From: GCA-002694895 sp964436345
Lineage (GTDB): Bacteria; Chloroflexota; Dehalococcoidia; Lucifugimonadales; GCA-002694895
DNA length: 10,932 nt
Reading direction: 5' to 3'
Assembly (NCBI GenBank): GCA_964436345.1
Contig: CAYTCC010000044.1
Location: forward strand, 1 to 10,932
Shown: piece by piece, positions 1-7,228 of the stretch
How positions within the stretch are numbered: the stretch's first letter is position 1
Layout: every line of letters begins with the position of its first letter
Position numbers and translations under genes: made by a program
The notes under the pieces: generated by a model
Databases searched by the model: none
Told to the model about the DNA's origin: nothing
Seen by the model: the letters and a program-made list of their open reading frames with translations, nothing else

Positions 1-80
1 TTTGCTTTGTAATTTCCTATGTAAATTATTTCTTTATTGTCTATGCCTAGCTTTTTCGAAATTTTAGATATATGATTCAT
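1..80 (-). CDS. fhs: Partial 5' end of probable formate-tetrahydrofolate ligase
   Basis: Only the first 26 codons are in the window; the gene runs off the left edge. It starts at the ATG whose complement is at 78-80. An in-frame TGA stands directly before that ATG, and an AAGGA ribosome binding site (complement at 86-90) lies five bases upstream, so the start is well supported. The peptide reads roughly ISKISKKLGID followed by an IGNYKAK segment. This resembles the N-terminal part of formate-THF ligase, where a helix ending in KLGI is followed by YGKYKAK. That enzyme makes 10-formyl-THF from formate, THF and ATP in the cytoplasm. The usual leading DIEIAQ stretch of the family is absent, so this would be a short N-terminus. 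The folate genes at the right edge of the window are mild contextual support. With so few residues the identification is tentative. Confidence 0.5.
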   Translation of the reverse strand, partial: MNHISKISKKLGIDNKEIIYIGNYKA

Positions 81-95
81 TCAGTTCCTTATATT

Positions 96-125
96 TTGAT
101 CCTTTTATTTTACGAAGACTATAAT
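96..125 (+). promoter_or_regulatory. Candidate sigma-70-type promoter for the UMF1 permease gene
   Basis: A perfect TATAAT lies at 120-125, with TTGATC at 96-101 as a -35 box and an 18-base spacer. Transcription would begin near 132 and leave a leader of about 43 bases. The match is seen in the sequence; use as a promoter is inference, since AT-rich DNA gives chance matches. Confidence 0.45.
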
Positions 126-149
126 GAGGATTTTATAAGAATAAGTCAA
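121..149 (-). promoter_or_regulatory. Candidate sigma-70-type promoter for the fhs-like gene
   Basis: On the minus strand, TTGACT (complement at 144-149) is followed after 17 bases by CATTAT (complement at 121-126). Transcription would begin near 114, about 34 bases before the ATG. Its -10 box overlaps that of the plus-strand promoter. The -35 box matches consensus at five of six positions and the -10 box at four of six. Confidence 0.35.
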
Positions 150-174
150 TATTATTTTTTAATGGATAACTGTT

Positions 175-1602
175 ATGGCAATGAATTTAAAAGATTTATC
201 AGATAGCGATAAGAAATCTATTAGAAGTTGGTATATTTATGATTGGGCTCATTCTGCTCATTCTACAAGTGTAATGGTAGCAATTGCTCCTGTATATTTT
301 GTTGAGCTATACAAAAAAGTATTTGGTATAGGAGGTTATACTGTTTATGGATTTGATTTTACAGGTACGAATGTATGGAGTATCGGGATATCTTTATCGA
401 TATTGATTATTGCTTTTTTAAATCCAATCTTAGCTGTCATAGCTGATAAAACACCCACAAAACTTTCTTTTCTTAAAGTATTTACAATATTTGGTTGTAT
501 CCCAACTTTGCTTATGTTTTTTACTCCCTATGCTGGTACAGGATGGTTATTTTTATTATTAATGATTGTAATTTCTGTTATGGGATTTTCTGGTGCATGG
601 ACATTTGCAAACAGTTTTTTACCTCATCTTGCTCCCAAGAAATATTTAGATGAAATAAGTAGTAAAGGATTTGCTTATGGATATATAGGAGGAGGCTTAT
701 TACTTGCTATTCATCTTGCTATTGTAACCATTACTGGCTCATCAGTGAATGAGCCATTGTTTATTCAATTATCATTAGCATCTGTAGCTATATGGTGGGG
801 AGGTTTTTCTTTAATAACTTTTAGAAACCTAAAAGAACCCAAAATAAATTCAAAAGATCAAATTAGTATTGATTTAAAGATTATTGCTATGGCTTTTAAA
901 CAGATCAAAACTACTTTATCTAATATTGGAAGATATAAAACTTTATTTTTATATTTAATAATATATTTGTTTTTTAATGATGGAATTCAAACTGTTTTAA
1001 GCATCGCCGGTGCATACGGAGCAGACACATTAGGTGTAGATCTGATTTTCAATATGGCTACTATACTAATTGTACAATTTATAGCAGCACCAGGAGCTTT
1101 ATTATTTAACAGATTTGCAAGTATTTATACTGCTAAAAAATCTTTGATGATTTCTTTGGTAGGTTGGATAATTATTGTATTTTTGGCAATGGGATTTGCA
1201 CCACTTGAAGACACTGGTGAATATGCTATAAAATCCGGATTATTTTCATGGTGGCCAGAATTAATTAGAAGTTATATATGGGCACCATTAGGATTAAGTG
1301 TTAATTTGCAGTGGCTTATCTTAGGTTGCATGGTAGGAATAGTAATGGGTGGTAGCCAGGCTATAGCCAGAAGTATCTTTGCAGTAATGACTCCAGTAAA
1401 ACAAAGTGCGGAATTTTTCTCATTTTTGGGATTTATGTCTAGGGGAGCTTCTGTTTTTGGTCCTTTATTATATGCATTGGTAGCCGGATACCTTGGAGCC
1501 AGAACTGGGATTTTTAGTGTTTCATTGTTTCTAATTGCAGGAACTATTGGAATGCAATTATTTGTTGATGTGCAAAAAGGTGAGAAAGAGGCATTAAGTT
1601 AA
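175..1602 (+). CDS. UMF1-family MFS permease (Atg22-like)
   Basis: A 475-residue polytopic membrane protein with about 12 hydrophobic segments. The N-terminal SWYIYDWAHSA stretch (residues 18-28) is the signature of the UMF1/Atg22-like branch of the major facilitator superfamily. Other family marks are ADKTPTK near 90-96 (the MFS loop 2-3 motif), ISSKGFAYGYIGGG near 161-174, FNDGIQT near 267-273 and GGSQAIARS near 392-400. Fungal Atg22 exports amino acids from the vacuole; bacterial UMF1 substrates are mostly unknown, so none is assigned. The length is normal for the family. No Shine-Dalgarno sequence precedes the ATG at 175, and an ATG two codons on (181) is an equally possible start. The gene diverges from the fhs-like gene and converges on the GDPD gene, with one base between the stops, so it is its own transcription unit. 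Confidence 0.88.
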   Translation: MAMNLKDLSDSDKKSIRSWYIYDWAHSAHSTSVMVAIAPVYFVELYKKVFGIGGYTVYGFDFTGTNVWSIGISLSILIIAFLNPILAVIADKTPTKLSFLKVFTIFGCIPTLLMFFTPYAGTGWLFLLLMIVISVMGFSGAWTFANSFLPHLAPKKYLDEISSKGFAYGYIGGGLLLAIHLAIVTITGSSVNEPLFIQLSLASVAIWWGGFSLITFRNLKEPKINSKDQISIDLKIIAMAFKQIKTTLSNIGRYKTLFLYLIIYLFFNDGIQTVLSIAGAYGADTLGVDLIFNMATILIVQFIAAPGALLFNRFASIYTAKKSLMISLVGWIIIVFLAMGFAPLEDTGEYAIKSGLFSWWPELIRSYIWAPLGLSVNLQWLILGCMVGIVMGGSQAIARSIFAVMTPVKQSAEFFSFLGFMSRGASVFGPLLYALVAGYLGARTGIFSVSLFLIAGTIGMQLFVDVQKGEKEALS

Positions 1603-1603
1603 T

Positions 1604-2866
1604 TTATTCTTTAGCTTTAGGTTCTTCTGTACTATCTTCTTTTTGATCATTGTTTAAATATTCTTGTATTTGATCAGGCCAGTCAGAAGTTACTGCAGAT
1701 ACTCCAATCTTTTTAAGCATTACAACTTCTTCTGCATTTTGAATTCCCCACACTGCAACAAATAAGCCCTTTTCTTTTGCATACTTTACAGAGTGTTCAG
1801 AAGTCATTTTGGCATATGGAAAAATCCCCTGTATGCCTAATTTACTAGCAATATCTATATCTGTGTCAGTCAATTCTCCAACTAACCATCCATGTCTTAC
1901 TGCTGGCATCAATTCAACAGATCTTAATAATTGTTCTAAATGAAATGAAACGATTGTCAAACCAGGGATTTGGGACATTGGATTCCCGGCAATTTTATCC
2001 CAGTTTTCATTTTCAATAAGAGCAGAGACTTGTTTTGGTAAATCTGATTGATCTGATTTTAATTCTAATACTAAATGAATTTTATTATTATATTGTTTTA
2101 ATAATTCTGACAAAGTAGGTATTTTTTCATTTTTATATTTGGGGCTAAACCAACTACCAGCATCTAATTTTTTTATATCAGTCAATGTTTTTTCACTAAC
2201 TTTCCCTTTCCCATTTGATGTTCTGTCCACTTTCTCATCGTGAATAATGACAGGTATATTATCTGAAGTTAATTGTACATCAGTTTCAATATATAAAAAA
2301 TTATTTTCAATAGCTTTATCAAATGAAGCAAATGTATTTTCAGGTGCTTTTGATGCGAATCCTCTATGTGCTATTGTTCCAAAATCCTCATTACTTTGTA
2401 CTGCATTAGAAGTTTGTATATCAGTAAATCCATCATATCTTTTTTCTATTTCTTTTACAAAATGCGAGTTATTTGGGACATAATTTAAAGGAACTACACC
2501 GTGTTCAGTGGAATCTAATAATAGTGTTGTATAGTTTAATGATTTGCCGAACATTCCGTGCTTTGATTGTACTTTTGTTATTTTTGTTAATGGAAGTTCA
2601 TATTTCTGTGATCCGAAAAGAGACCCTTGTGTAATGTTAATTTGTATAGCTGTTATAGTGTAGTTTGTTCTATATGTTGATATCATTCTTGGAATAACAA
2701 TTATTGCAGCAAAAATAATTAAAGTGGGTGAAAATGTGATTGGATCAAATAATACAGATACAATTATTATTATTATCCATGGTACTAAAAACCATAGCCA
2801 TCCCCAAAAAGATGGTTTGACCGTAACTGATTCTATATTATTAGTTTGATTTTCTTTATCTATCAT
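1604..2866 (-). CDS. Membrane-anchored PH-domain/glycerophosphodiester phosphodiesterase fusion
   Basis: A 420-residue protein in three parts. Residues 19-40 and about 46-60 form two hydrophobic segments, probably a membrane hairpin. Residues about 64-145 (YTITAIQINITQGSLFG and following beta strands) look like a bacterial PH domain of the YdbT/bPH2 type. Residues 163-405 are a GDPD TIM barrel. The catalytic pattern is present: H167-R-G, E176-N, E194-x-D196, H209-D, E268-L-K270, and a late SDW at 394-396. GDPD enzymes hydrolyse glycerophosphodiesters to glycerol-3-phosphate and an alcohol. The barrel should sit at the inner face of the membrane, although the orientation is not proven. The charged tail (NNDQKEDSTEEPKAKE) is likely disordered. 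This is the last gene of the seven-gene set, 17 bases after the PLP-enzyme gene, with no clear ribosome binding site. Its role may be lipid turnover unrelated to the rest of the operon. Confidence 0.88.
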   Translation of the reverse strand: MIDKENQTNNIESVTVKPSFWGWLWFLVPWIIIIIVSVLFDPITFSPTLIIFAAIIVIPRMISTYRTNYTITAIQINITQGSLFGSQKYELPLTKITKVQSKHGMFGKSLNYTTLLLDSTEHGVVPLNYVPNNSHFVKEIEKRYDGFTDIQTSNAVQSNEDFGTIAHRGFASKAPENTFASFDKAIENNFLYIETDVQLTSDNIPVIIHDEKVDRTSNGKGKVSEKTLTDIKKLDAGSWFSPKYKNEKIPTLSELLKQYNNKIHLVLELKSDQSDLPKQVSALIENENWDKIAGNPMSQIPGLTIVSFHLEQLLRSVELMPAVRHGWLVGELTDTDIDIASKLGIQGIFPYAKMTSEHSVKYAKEKGLFVAVWGIQNAEEVVMLKKIGVSAVTSDWPDQIQEYLNNDQKEDSTEEPKAKE

Positions 2867-2883
2867 TTTGCTTAGCTACTATA

Positions 2884-3903
2884 TCACAAAATAAGATCGT
2901 TTACATAAGTAAAAATGTTTGGGGTTCCACCACTGTGTATGAAAATGACGATATCATCTTCGCTAAATTTGTTTTTATGTATATCGTTTAGTAATCCATC
3001 CATACATTTTGCGGTGTATATTGGATCTAGAAATATTGATTCTTTTCTTGCAAGAAATTTTATTGCATCTTTAGCTCCTTGAGTGATTATCCCATAATCC
3101 TCTCCAACATAATCAAAATTGTAATTTATATCAGATACATTTAATAATGTATTTATATTCAATAGTTTAGATATTTCTTCAGCTGTTTCGATTCCTTTTT
3201 CTTGAAGTCCGTTATCAAGATAAGGAGAAATTGCATTGATTTCCCATTTAAGATCACAATATTTGTTTGTGAGTGCCATTCCAACAACAGAATTTCCTGC
3301 AACTTGGTACACTTTTATTTTATTATTTGGTTTTTTAAATATATTTATTTGTTGATTTAATTCTATAGCACCAGAAATATATCCTAATACTGCAGAATGT
3401 TGTGCAAATTTGTTTTCAGATCTTAAGTAAGGTTTATGCCCATTTTTTATATATTTTTCAGATAATTCTTTGCAATAATCTTCAATCGTGTCATTATCCT
3501 CTGTATCTAATTCATGTATTTCTACATTCATTAGTTTTTGAAGCAGATAATTCCCTTGTTTTTCTTCGTTTGGTCCTTTGCCCATTACCACTACATATTT
3601 GATTCCTGCTTTAACACATGCTGCGGCGTTTATTCTTGAATTATTTGAAACTTTGACATTGCTGTTAATAAAAATATCACAATTATTATTGATAATATCT
3701 CCAATTCTAAATTCTAAATGTCGAACTTTGTTTCCTCCGAACGCCAATCCGCTTAAATCATCCCTTTTGATATATAAATGTTTTAGTCCAAGTGATTTTT
3801 CAATATTTTCACATTTATATAACGGGGTAGGGAAATCTCCTAATTGAAATCTGGGAAATTTGTCTAAAAGCGTATTTAATTGATTTGATTTTATATCTGA
3901 CAT
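2884..3903 (-). CDS. D-cysteine desulfhydrase / cysteate sulfo-lyase / ACC deaminase family PLP enzyme
   Basis: A 339-residue fold-type II PLP enzyme (COG2515 group). Visible marks are FPRFQLGDFPTPLY near 16-29, KRDDLSGLAFGGNK near 46-59 with K59 as the expected PLP lysine, SNNSR at 86-90, LDPIYTAK near 292-299 and HSGGTPNIF at 323-331. Characterised members release sulfide (DcyD), sulfite (CuyA, from L-cysteate) or ammonia (ACC deaminase). Two sites are unusual: the family SNH motif reads SNN, and the phosphate-binding loop, normally GSGGT, reads AGNSVVG (202-208). The cofactor lysine is intact, so this looks like a diverged enzyme, not a pseudogene. I chose the ATG at 3903, eight bases after the preceding stop codon. 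A longer reading from a TTG at 3954 would overlap the upstream gene by 44 bases, and the added residues match nothing in the family. The specific substrate is unknown. Confidence 0.85.
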   Translation of the reverse strand: MSDIKSNQLNTLLDKFPRFQLGDFPTPLYKCENIEKSLGLKHLYIKRDDLSGLAFGGNKVRHLEFRIGDIINNNCDIFINSNVKVSNNSRINAAACVKAGIKYVVVMGKGPNEEKQGNYLLQKLMNVEIHELDTEDNDTIEDYCKELSEKYIKNGHKPYLRSENKFAQHSAVLGYISGAIELNQQINIFKKPNNKIKVYQVAGNSVVGMALTNKYCDLKWEINAISPYLDNGLQEKGIETAEEISKLLNINTLLNVSDINYNFDYVGEDYGIITQGAKDAIKFLARKESIFLDPIYTAKCMDGLLNDIHKNKFSEDDIVIFIHSGGTPNIFTYVNDLIL

Positions 3904-3910
3904 TTGTATT

Positions 3911-5056
3911 TTATTTGTTTGCCCACCATTCAGATGGTTTTTTTCTGTTACCAAAAAAATTATTGAATTTTAAGAGAATATATCTAAAAGGAGTGTTTGT
4001 TAGTTTGATACCAATTTTATGAACTAATTTATCATAATCTTTGTTATATGGGCATACTCTAATACAAATAGAACAGTCAGTACTCTGAGATGCCCAGAAT
4101 TTAAAACATTTTTCTGCATTCACTGACCATTTATTAATTCCTTTAATATTTGATTTGTTTATTTGCTTAAATGACGGTTTATCAAAAGATATAGCTCTTG
4201 GTGGACATGAATTTGCGCATTTATTGCAAATAGAACAATAATTTTTAACTCCAAAAGATATAGGTTTATCCGATTCAAGGGGAAGATCTGTAAATATTTT
4301 AGATATCCTTACTCTTGGACCAAATTTTTTTGTAATAAGTAATCCATTCCTGGCATATTCACCCAATCCTGCTTCTATAGCAAGAGGAATTGAGAGAGCA
4401 GTGTCATTTTGACTCGGCACCGCTTTATAACCTAAATTTATTATATATTGTGATAAAGAAAGTGTAGTCGAGAGATCATTTGAATAACCTAGCCCTGTTG
4501 CAGATCCGCTCAATGCTGATGGAGCTGTATCTATGAGGTCTTTATCCATTTGATTAGCAATTACAATCACTCTACTTAAAGAATTATCAATTTTATTGGG
4601 TTTTATTTCATTTGTTGCTCTTCTGTATTTATGAGAATATATCCATTTAGGATTACTTTTAGTTATTCCAACTAAATCTGCACCTAATTTTTTTGCTATG
4701 ATTTTAATTTCATCTGTGAGGTCTTTGTTAGATTTAAATATATATTTAGATTTGGTACCTGGTTTTTGGACTTTGAATTCATCTGTAAATCCTTCGGCTC
4801 GACCATTGTTTTTATGTATATTAGAAAATGTGTCAGACATAAACCATGTCGCATTACGAAATGCATAATCTTTATGTTTATATCCTTCTGGCCTGTTTTC
4901 TGATTCCGGTGGTTTTATATAATCATTATAAAATTTTTCAGTTTTTTTACTTCTTACAGTTTTATCCCATAATGATCTGTTAAATATATCGTTTTTCTGA
5001 TTAAACCTTTCGAAAGTTTCATTATTTTTAATTTTACTTTTATTTTCTTTATTCAT
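3911..5056 (-). CDS. Reductive-dehalogenase (RdhA)-like corrinoid/Fe-S protein, without Tat signal
   Basis: A 381-residue protein. FERFNQKNDIFNRSLWD (15-31) and LGADLVGI (124-131) match RdhA N-terminal regions. Residues 187-260 (TGLGYSND, QNDTA, AGLGEYARNG, GPRVR, FTDLPL) match the corrinoid-binding core. Two 4Fe-4S motifs follow: C274-x2-C277-x2-C280-x3-C284-P, then C317-x10-C328-x2-C331-x3-C335-P with the RdhA-type CFKFW start. Y191, N217 and R250 have the same spacing as the catalytic Y246, N272 and R305 of Sulfurospirillum PceA (numbers from memory). There is no RR signal, no RdhB neighbour and no fused reductase domain as in NpRdhA, so it is probably cytoplasmic with an external electron donor. 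QueG is less likely given the N-terminal motifs. The ATG at 5056 is preferred; a TTG at 5062 is possible. The gene follows the exporter gene by about 10 bases. The substrate is unknown. Confidence 0.86.
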   Translation of the reverse strand: MNKENKSKIKNNETFERFNQKNDIFNRSLWDKTVRSKKTEKFYNDYIKPPESENRPEGYKHKDYAFRNATWFMSDTFSNIHKNNGRAEGFTDEFKVQKPGTKSKYIFKSNKDLTDEIKIIAKKLGADLVGITKSNPKWIYSHKYRRATNEIKPNKIDNSLSRVIVIANQMDKDLIDTAPSALSGSATGLGYSNDLSTTLSLSQYIINLGYKAVPSQNDTALSIPLAIEAGLGEYARNGLLITKKFGPRVRISKIFTDLPLESDKPISFGVKNYCSICNKCANSCPPRAISFDKPSFKQINKSNIKGINKWSVNAEKCFKFWASQSTDCSICIRVCPYNKDYDKLVHKIGIKLTNTPFRYILLKFNNFFGNRKKPSEWWANK

Positions 5057-5066
5057 TTTCAATAAT

Positions 5067-6167
5067 TTAATTAATAATTATTATACTCAACAAGCTACAT
5101 ATACCTACTATAGATGCTACTATTATTCCCACTAAGAAAGGCTTGAGTCCAAGGCTTTTTATTGATTTTATATCGGTTGTCAAACCTACTGATGACATGG
5201 CAACAACCAACATGAATTTTGAAATTGTAGTTAATTGCTTTGTGAAAGATTGCCAATTATTATCAGTGATAATAATTGAATTATTAACAATGAAATCTCC
5301 TGATGTTCTTAAAACACTCATGAAAAAGAATCCTATTATAAACAAAGGTATCAGTTTTGAAATTTGCCTGATATTAATATAATTTTCCTGAGAAGAAGAT
5401 TCTTTTTGGTAAAGAATTGTCATCAAAGGAATAACAATAATCATACTTAGGTTCCTTACAAGTTTTACAGTCACAGCATTTTTCCCCACATTTACAGTGC
5501 CGAATGTTTCATCATATATAAATCCTGCCCCTGTTACTTGAGCAGTTTCATGTATGGAAGTTCCAAGGAATAATCCGGCAGATTTTTCATTCAGTTCTAA
5601 AAAATTGGATAAAAACGGATAAAAAAGCATAGCGATTATTCCGAATATTGTTATGACTGTTATGGAATATGCTATTTCTTCTTTTTTAGCGTGAATTCCC
5701 GGAGCTGTTGCCATAATAGCTGAAGCTCCACATATACTTGTTCCTACAGCTATTAAAATACCTAATTTATTAGGTAATGAAAGTAATTTGGTTAAAAGAT
5801 AACCAGCAAACAAACCGGACAATATACATAATACTATGATTGGTAAACTTGAAACTCCAAGAGAAAAAATCTCAAATATACTTAATCTTATTCCTAAAAT
5901 AACTATACCGATCCGGAGAATTCTTCTTACATTGAAATCCAAACCTTTGTTAAAGAAATCTTTAACACCAAATATGTTTTTTATTAATATACCGATTACA
6001 ATCCCTAACAAGATAGAGCTGATTAGTGATTTGTAACCTATAATTTGATTTAAATATTTAGCACCATAGTGTGATAATATGGCCACTATTATTCCAAGAA
6101 TTATTCCAGGGGCAAATTCGTTTAAATTGTGTATATATTTGTTTATATTCTTTTGCTTTTTCAACAT
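5067..6167 (-). CDS. YeiH/SuyZ-type (UPF0324) putative sulfite/sulfate exporter
   Basis: A 366-residue inner-membrane protein with about ten hydrophobic segments, of normal family length. Family marks are VGTSICGASAIMA (141-153), the conserved GTSIHETAQV (202-211), KLVRN (235-239) and MSSVGLTT (324-331). The family (COG2855, PF03601) is annotated as putative sulfate exporters. Members beside desulfonating enzymes, such as SuyZ and CuyZ, are thought to export sulfite, whereas the role of E. coli YeiH itself is poorly defined. The gene follows the P-loop protein gene by 28 bases and precedes the RdhA-like gene by 4 to 10 bases, with the CuyA-like PLP enzyme one gene further on. That context favours export of a sulfur oxyanion or another anion released by the pathway. 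No Shine-Dalgarno sequence precedes the ATG, so translation may depend on coupling or a leader-independent mode. Confidence 0.86.
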   Translation of the reverse strand: MLKKQKNINKYIHNLNEFAPGIILGIIVAILSHYGAKYLNQIIGYKSLISSILLGIVIGILIKNIFGVKDFFNKGLDFNVRRILRIGIVILGIRLSIFEIFSLGVSSLPIIVLCILSGLFAGYLLTKLLSLPNKLGILIAVGTSICGASAIMATAPGIHAKKEEIAYSITVITIFGIIAMLFYPFLSNFLELNEKSAGLFLGTSIHETAQVTGAGFIYDETFGTVNVGKNAVTVKLVRNLSMIIVIPLMTILYQKESSSQENYINIRQISKLIPLFIIGFFFMSVLRTSGDFIVNNSIIITDNNWQSFTKQLTTISKFMLVVAMSSVGLTTDIKSIKSLGLKPFLVGIIVASIVGICSLLSIIIIN

Positions 6168-6195
6168 ATTTTAAGTTTTTGTAGTTGTTTGTTAT

Positions 6196-7224
6196 CTAAC
6201 TGTGCAAAAAATTTATGATATCTCCGTCATTTACTATATATTCCTTTCCGTTACCTTTTACTTTTCCTTCTTTTTTACAGCTATTCCATGAACCTAATTC
6301 AATAAAAGTATTATATTCTATAACTTCTGCTCTTATAAAACCTTTAGATATATCTGAATGAATCTTTGAAGCTGCTATTAAAGAATTGTCACCTTTATTG
6401 ATTTCCCATCCTTTTATTTCTTGATCACCAGCAGTTATGAAAAGTATTTTCCCCATGGCTTCAAATAAGGATTTTAAAACCAGATAATCTTGTCTTGGTT
6501 TTATATTTAAACTTGTTCTGAATTCTGCGGATTCATTTTCAGGTAATTCTGAAAGCTCCATTTCCAGCTTAGAAGGATAGAAGTATTTATTTTTTATTTT
6601 AGATATATTGTCATTAGTTTCAATGGAACTTTTATCTTCATCATAATTTAGCAATATAAATATAGGCTTCAGAGTGATTAGATTATATCCTCCTAATTTT
6701 TTAAGTTCTGTTTTAGGCAAATTGTATGAGTTTAATGGTTCCCCTTTTTCAAGGTGCAATTTAAGATTTTCTAATAGTTCGATTTCACTATTAGTATTTT
6801 CTAATTCTTGTTTTGTTTTTCCTTTAGTATTACTTATTCTTCTTTTGATTATATTTTCTATGATAACCGTGTCTGAAAAAATTAATTCAGTAATTATTTC
6901 ATCTATATCTTTAAGAATTTGATTACTGTCATTGTTTTCAAAGCATTTAATAACCAATAAAAGCCCGTATGAATTTTGAATAGATTCTATTTCTTTTAAT
7001 TCAGCTGCTTTATTCTTTATTGATAATATATTGACTTCTTTGAACGTAATTTCTGGATAGGCTAATTTATTATGCCCTAATAGTTCACCCACTTTAATTA
7101 ACCTGTCATCATTAATTTTCAAGGTACATATTTCAGGCAATTCTTGAGTTTCATTAAATTTTATGAGTGATTTTAGGAATGTTGATTTCCCAGATTGAGG
7201 TAAGCCAAGTACCGAAATATCCAT
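6196..7224 (-). CDS. YchF-like P-loop protein with C-terminal TGS-like domain and degraded GTPase core
   Basis: A 342-residue protein, slightly shorter than YchF/OLA1 (about 363). The N-terminus has an intact P-loop, GLPQSGKST (7-15). The C-terminus is clearly of YchF type: FITAGDQEIKGW (262-273), AASKIHSDISKGFIRAEVIEY (284-304) and GKEYIVNDGDIINF (326-339), which is the TGS/DUF933 domain. The centre is unusual. The G3 region, normally DxAGL followed by a GEGLG segment, is not recognisable around 60-80. The YchF NxxE nucleotide-specificity motif is replaced by NYDED (193-197). Residues about 125-165 are charged and probably helical or coiled coil, as in YchF. True YchF binds ATP and associates with ribosomes. 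This copy may bind nucleotide without normal hydrolysis, and its function here is unknown. It starts four bases after the SelA-like stop codon, with no ribosome binding site, so translation is probably coupled. Confidence 0.8.
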   Translation of the reverse strand: MDISVLGLPQSGKSTFLKSLIKFNETQELPEICTLKINDDRLIKVGELLGHNKLAYPEITFKEVNILSIKNKAAELKEIESIQNSYGLLLVIKCFENNDSNQILKDIDEIITELIFSDTVIIENIIKRRISNTKGKTKQELENTNSEIELLENLKLHLEKGEPLNSYNLPKTELKKLGGYNLITLKPIFILLNYDEDKSSIETNDNISKIKNKYFYPSKLEMELSELPENESAEFRTSLNIKPRQDYLVLKSLFEAMGKILFITAGDQEIKGWEINKGDNSLIAASKIHSDISKGFIRAEVIEYNTFIELGSWNSCKKEGKVKGNGKEYIVNDGDIINFLHS

Positions 7225-7228
7225 ATTT

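Noticed and set aside
3904..3954. TTG-initiated extension of the desulfhydrase-like protein
   Set aside because: It would overlap the RdhA-like gene by 44 bases and add residues not seen in the family; the ATG at 3903 fits better.
3911..5056. Epoxyqueuosine reductase (QueG) as the identity of the Fe-S protein
   Set aside because: The N-terminal FERFNQKNDIF motif, the GYSND/QNDTA/GPRVR core and the CFKFW second cluster are of RdhA type.
5143..5382. Plus-strand open frame of 79 codons opposite the exporter gene
   Set aside because: It is antisense to conserved membrane-protein coding sequence and has no family resemblance or ribosome binding site.
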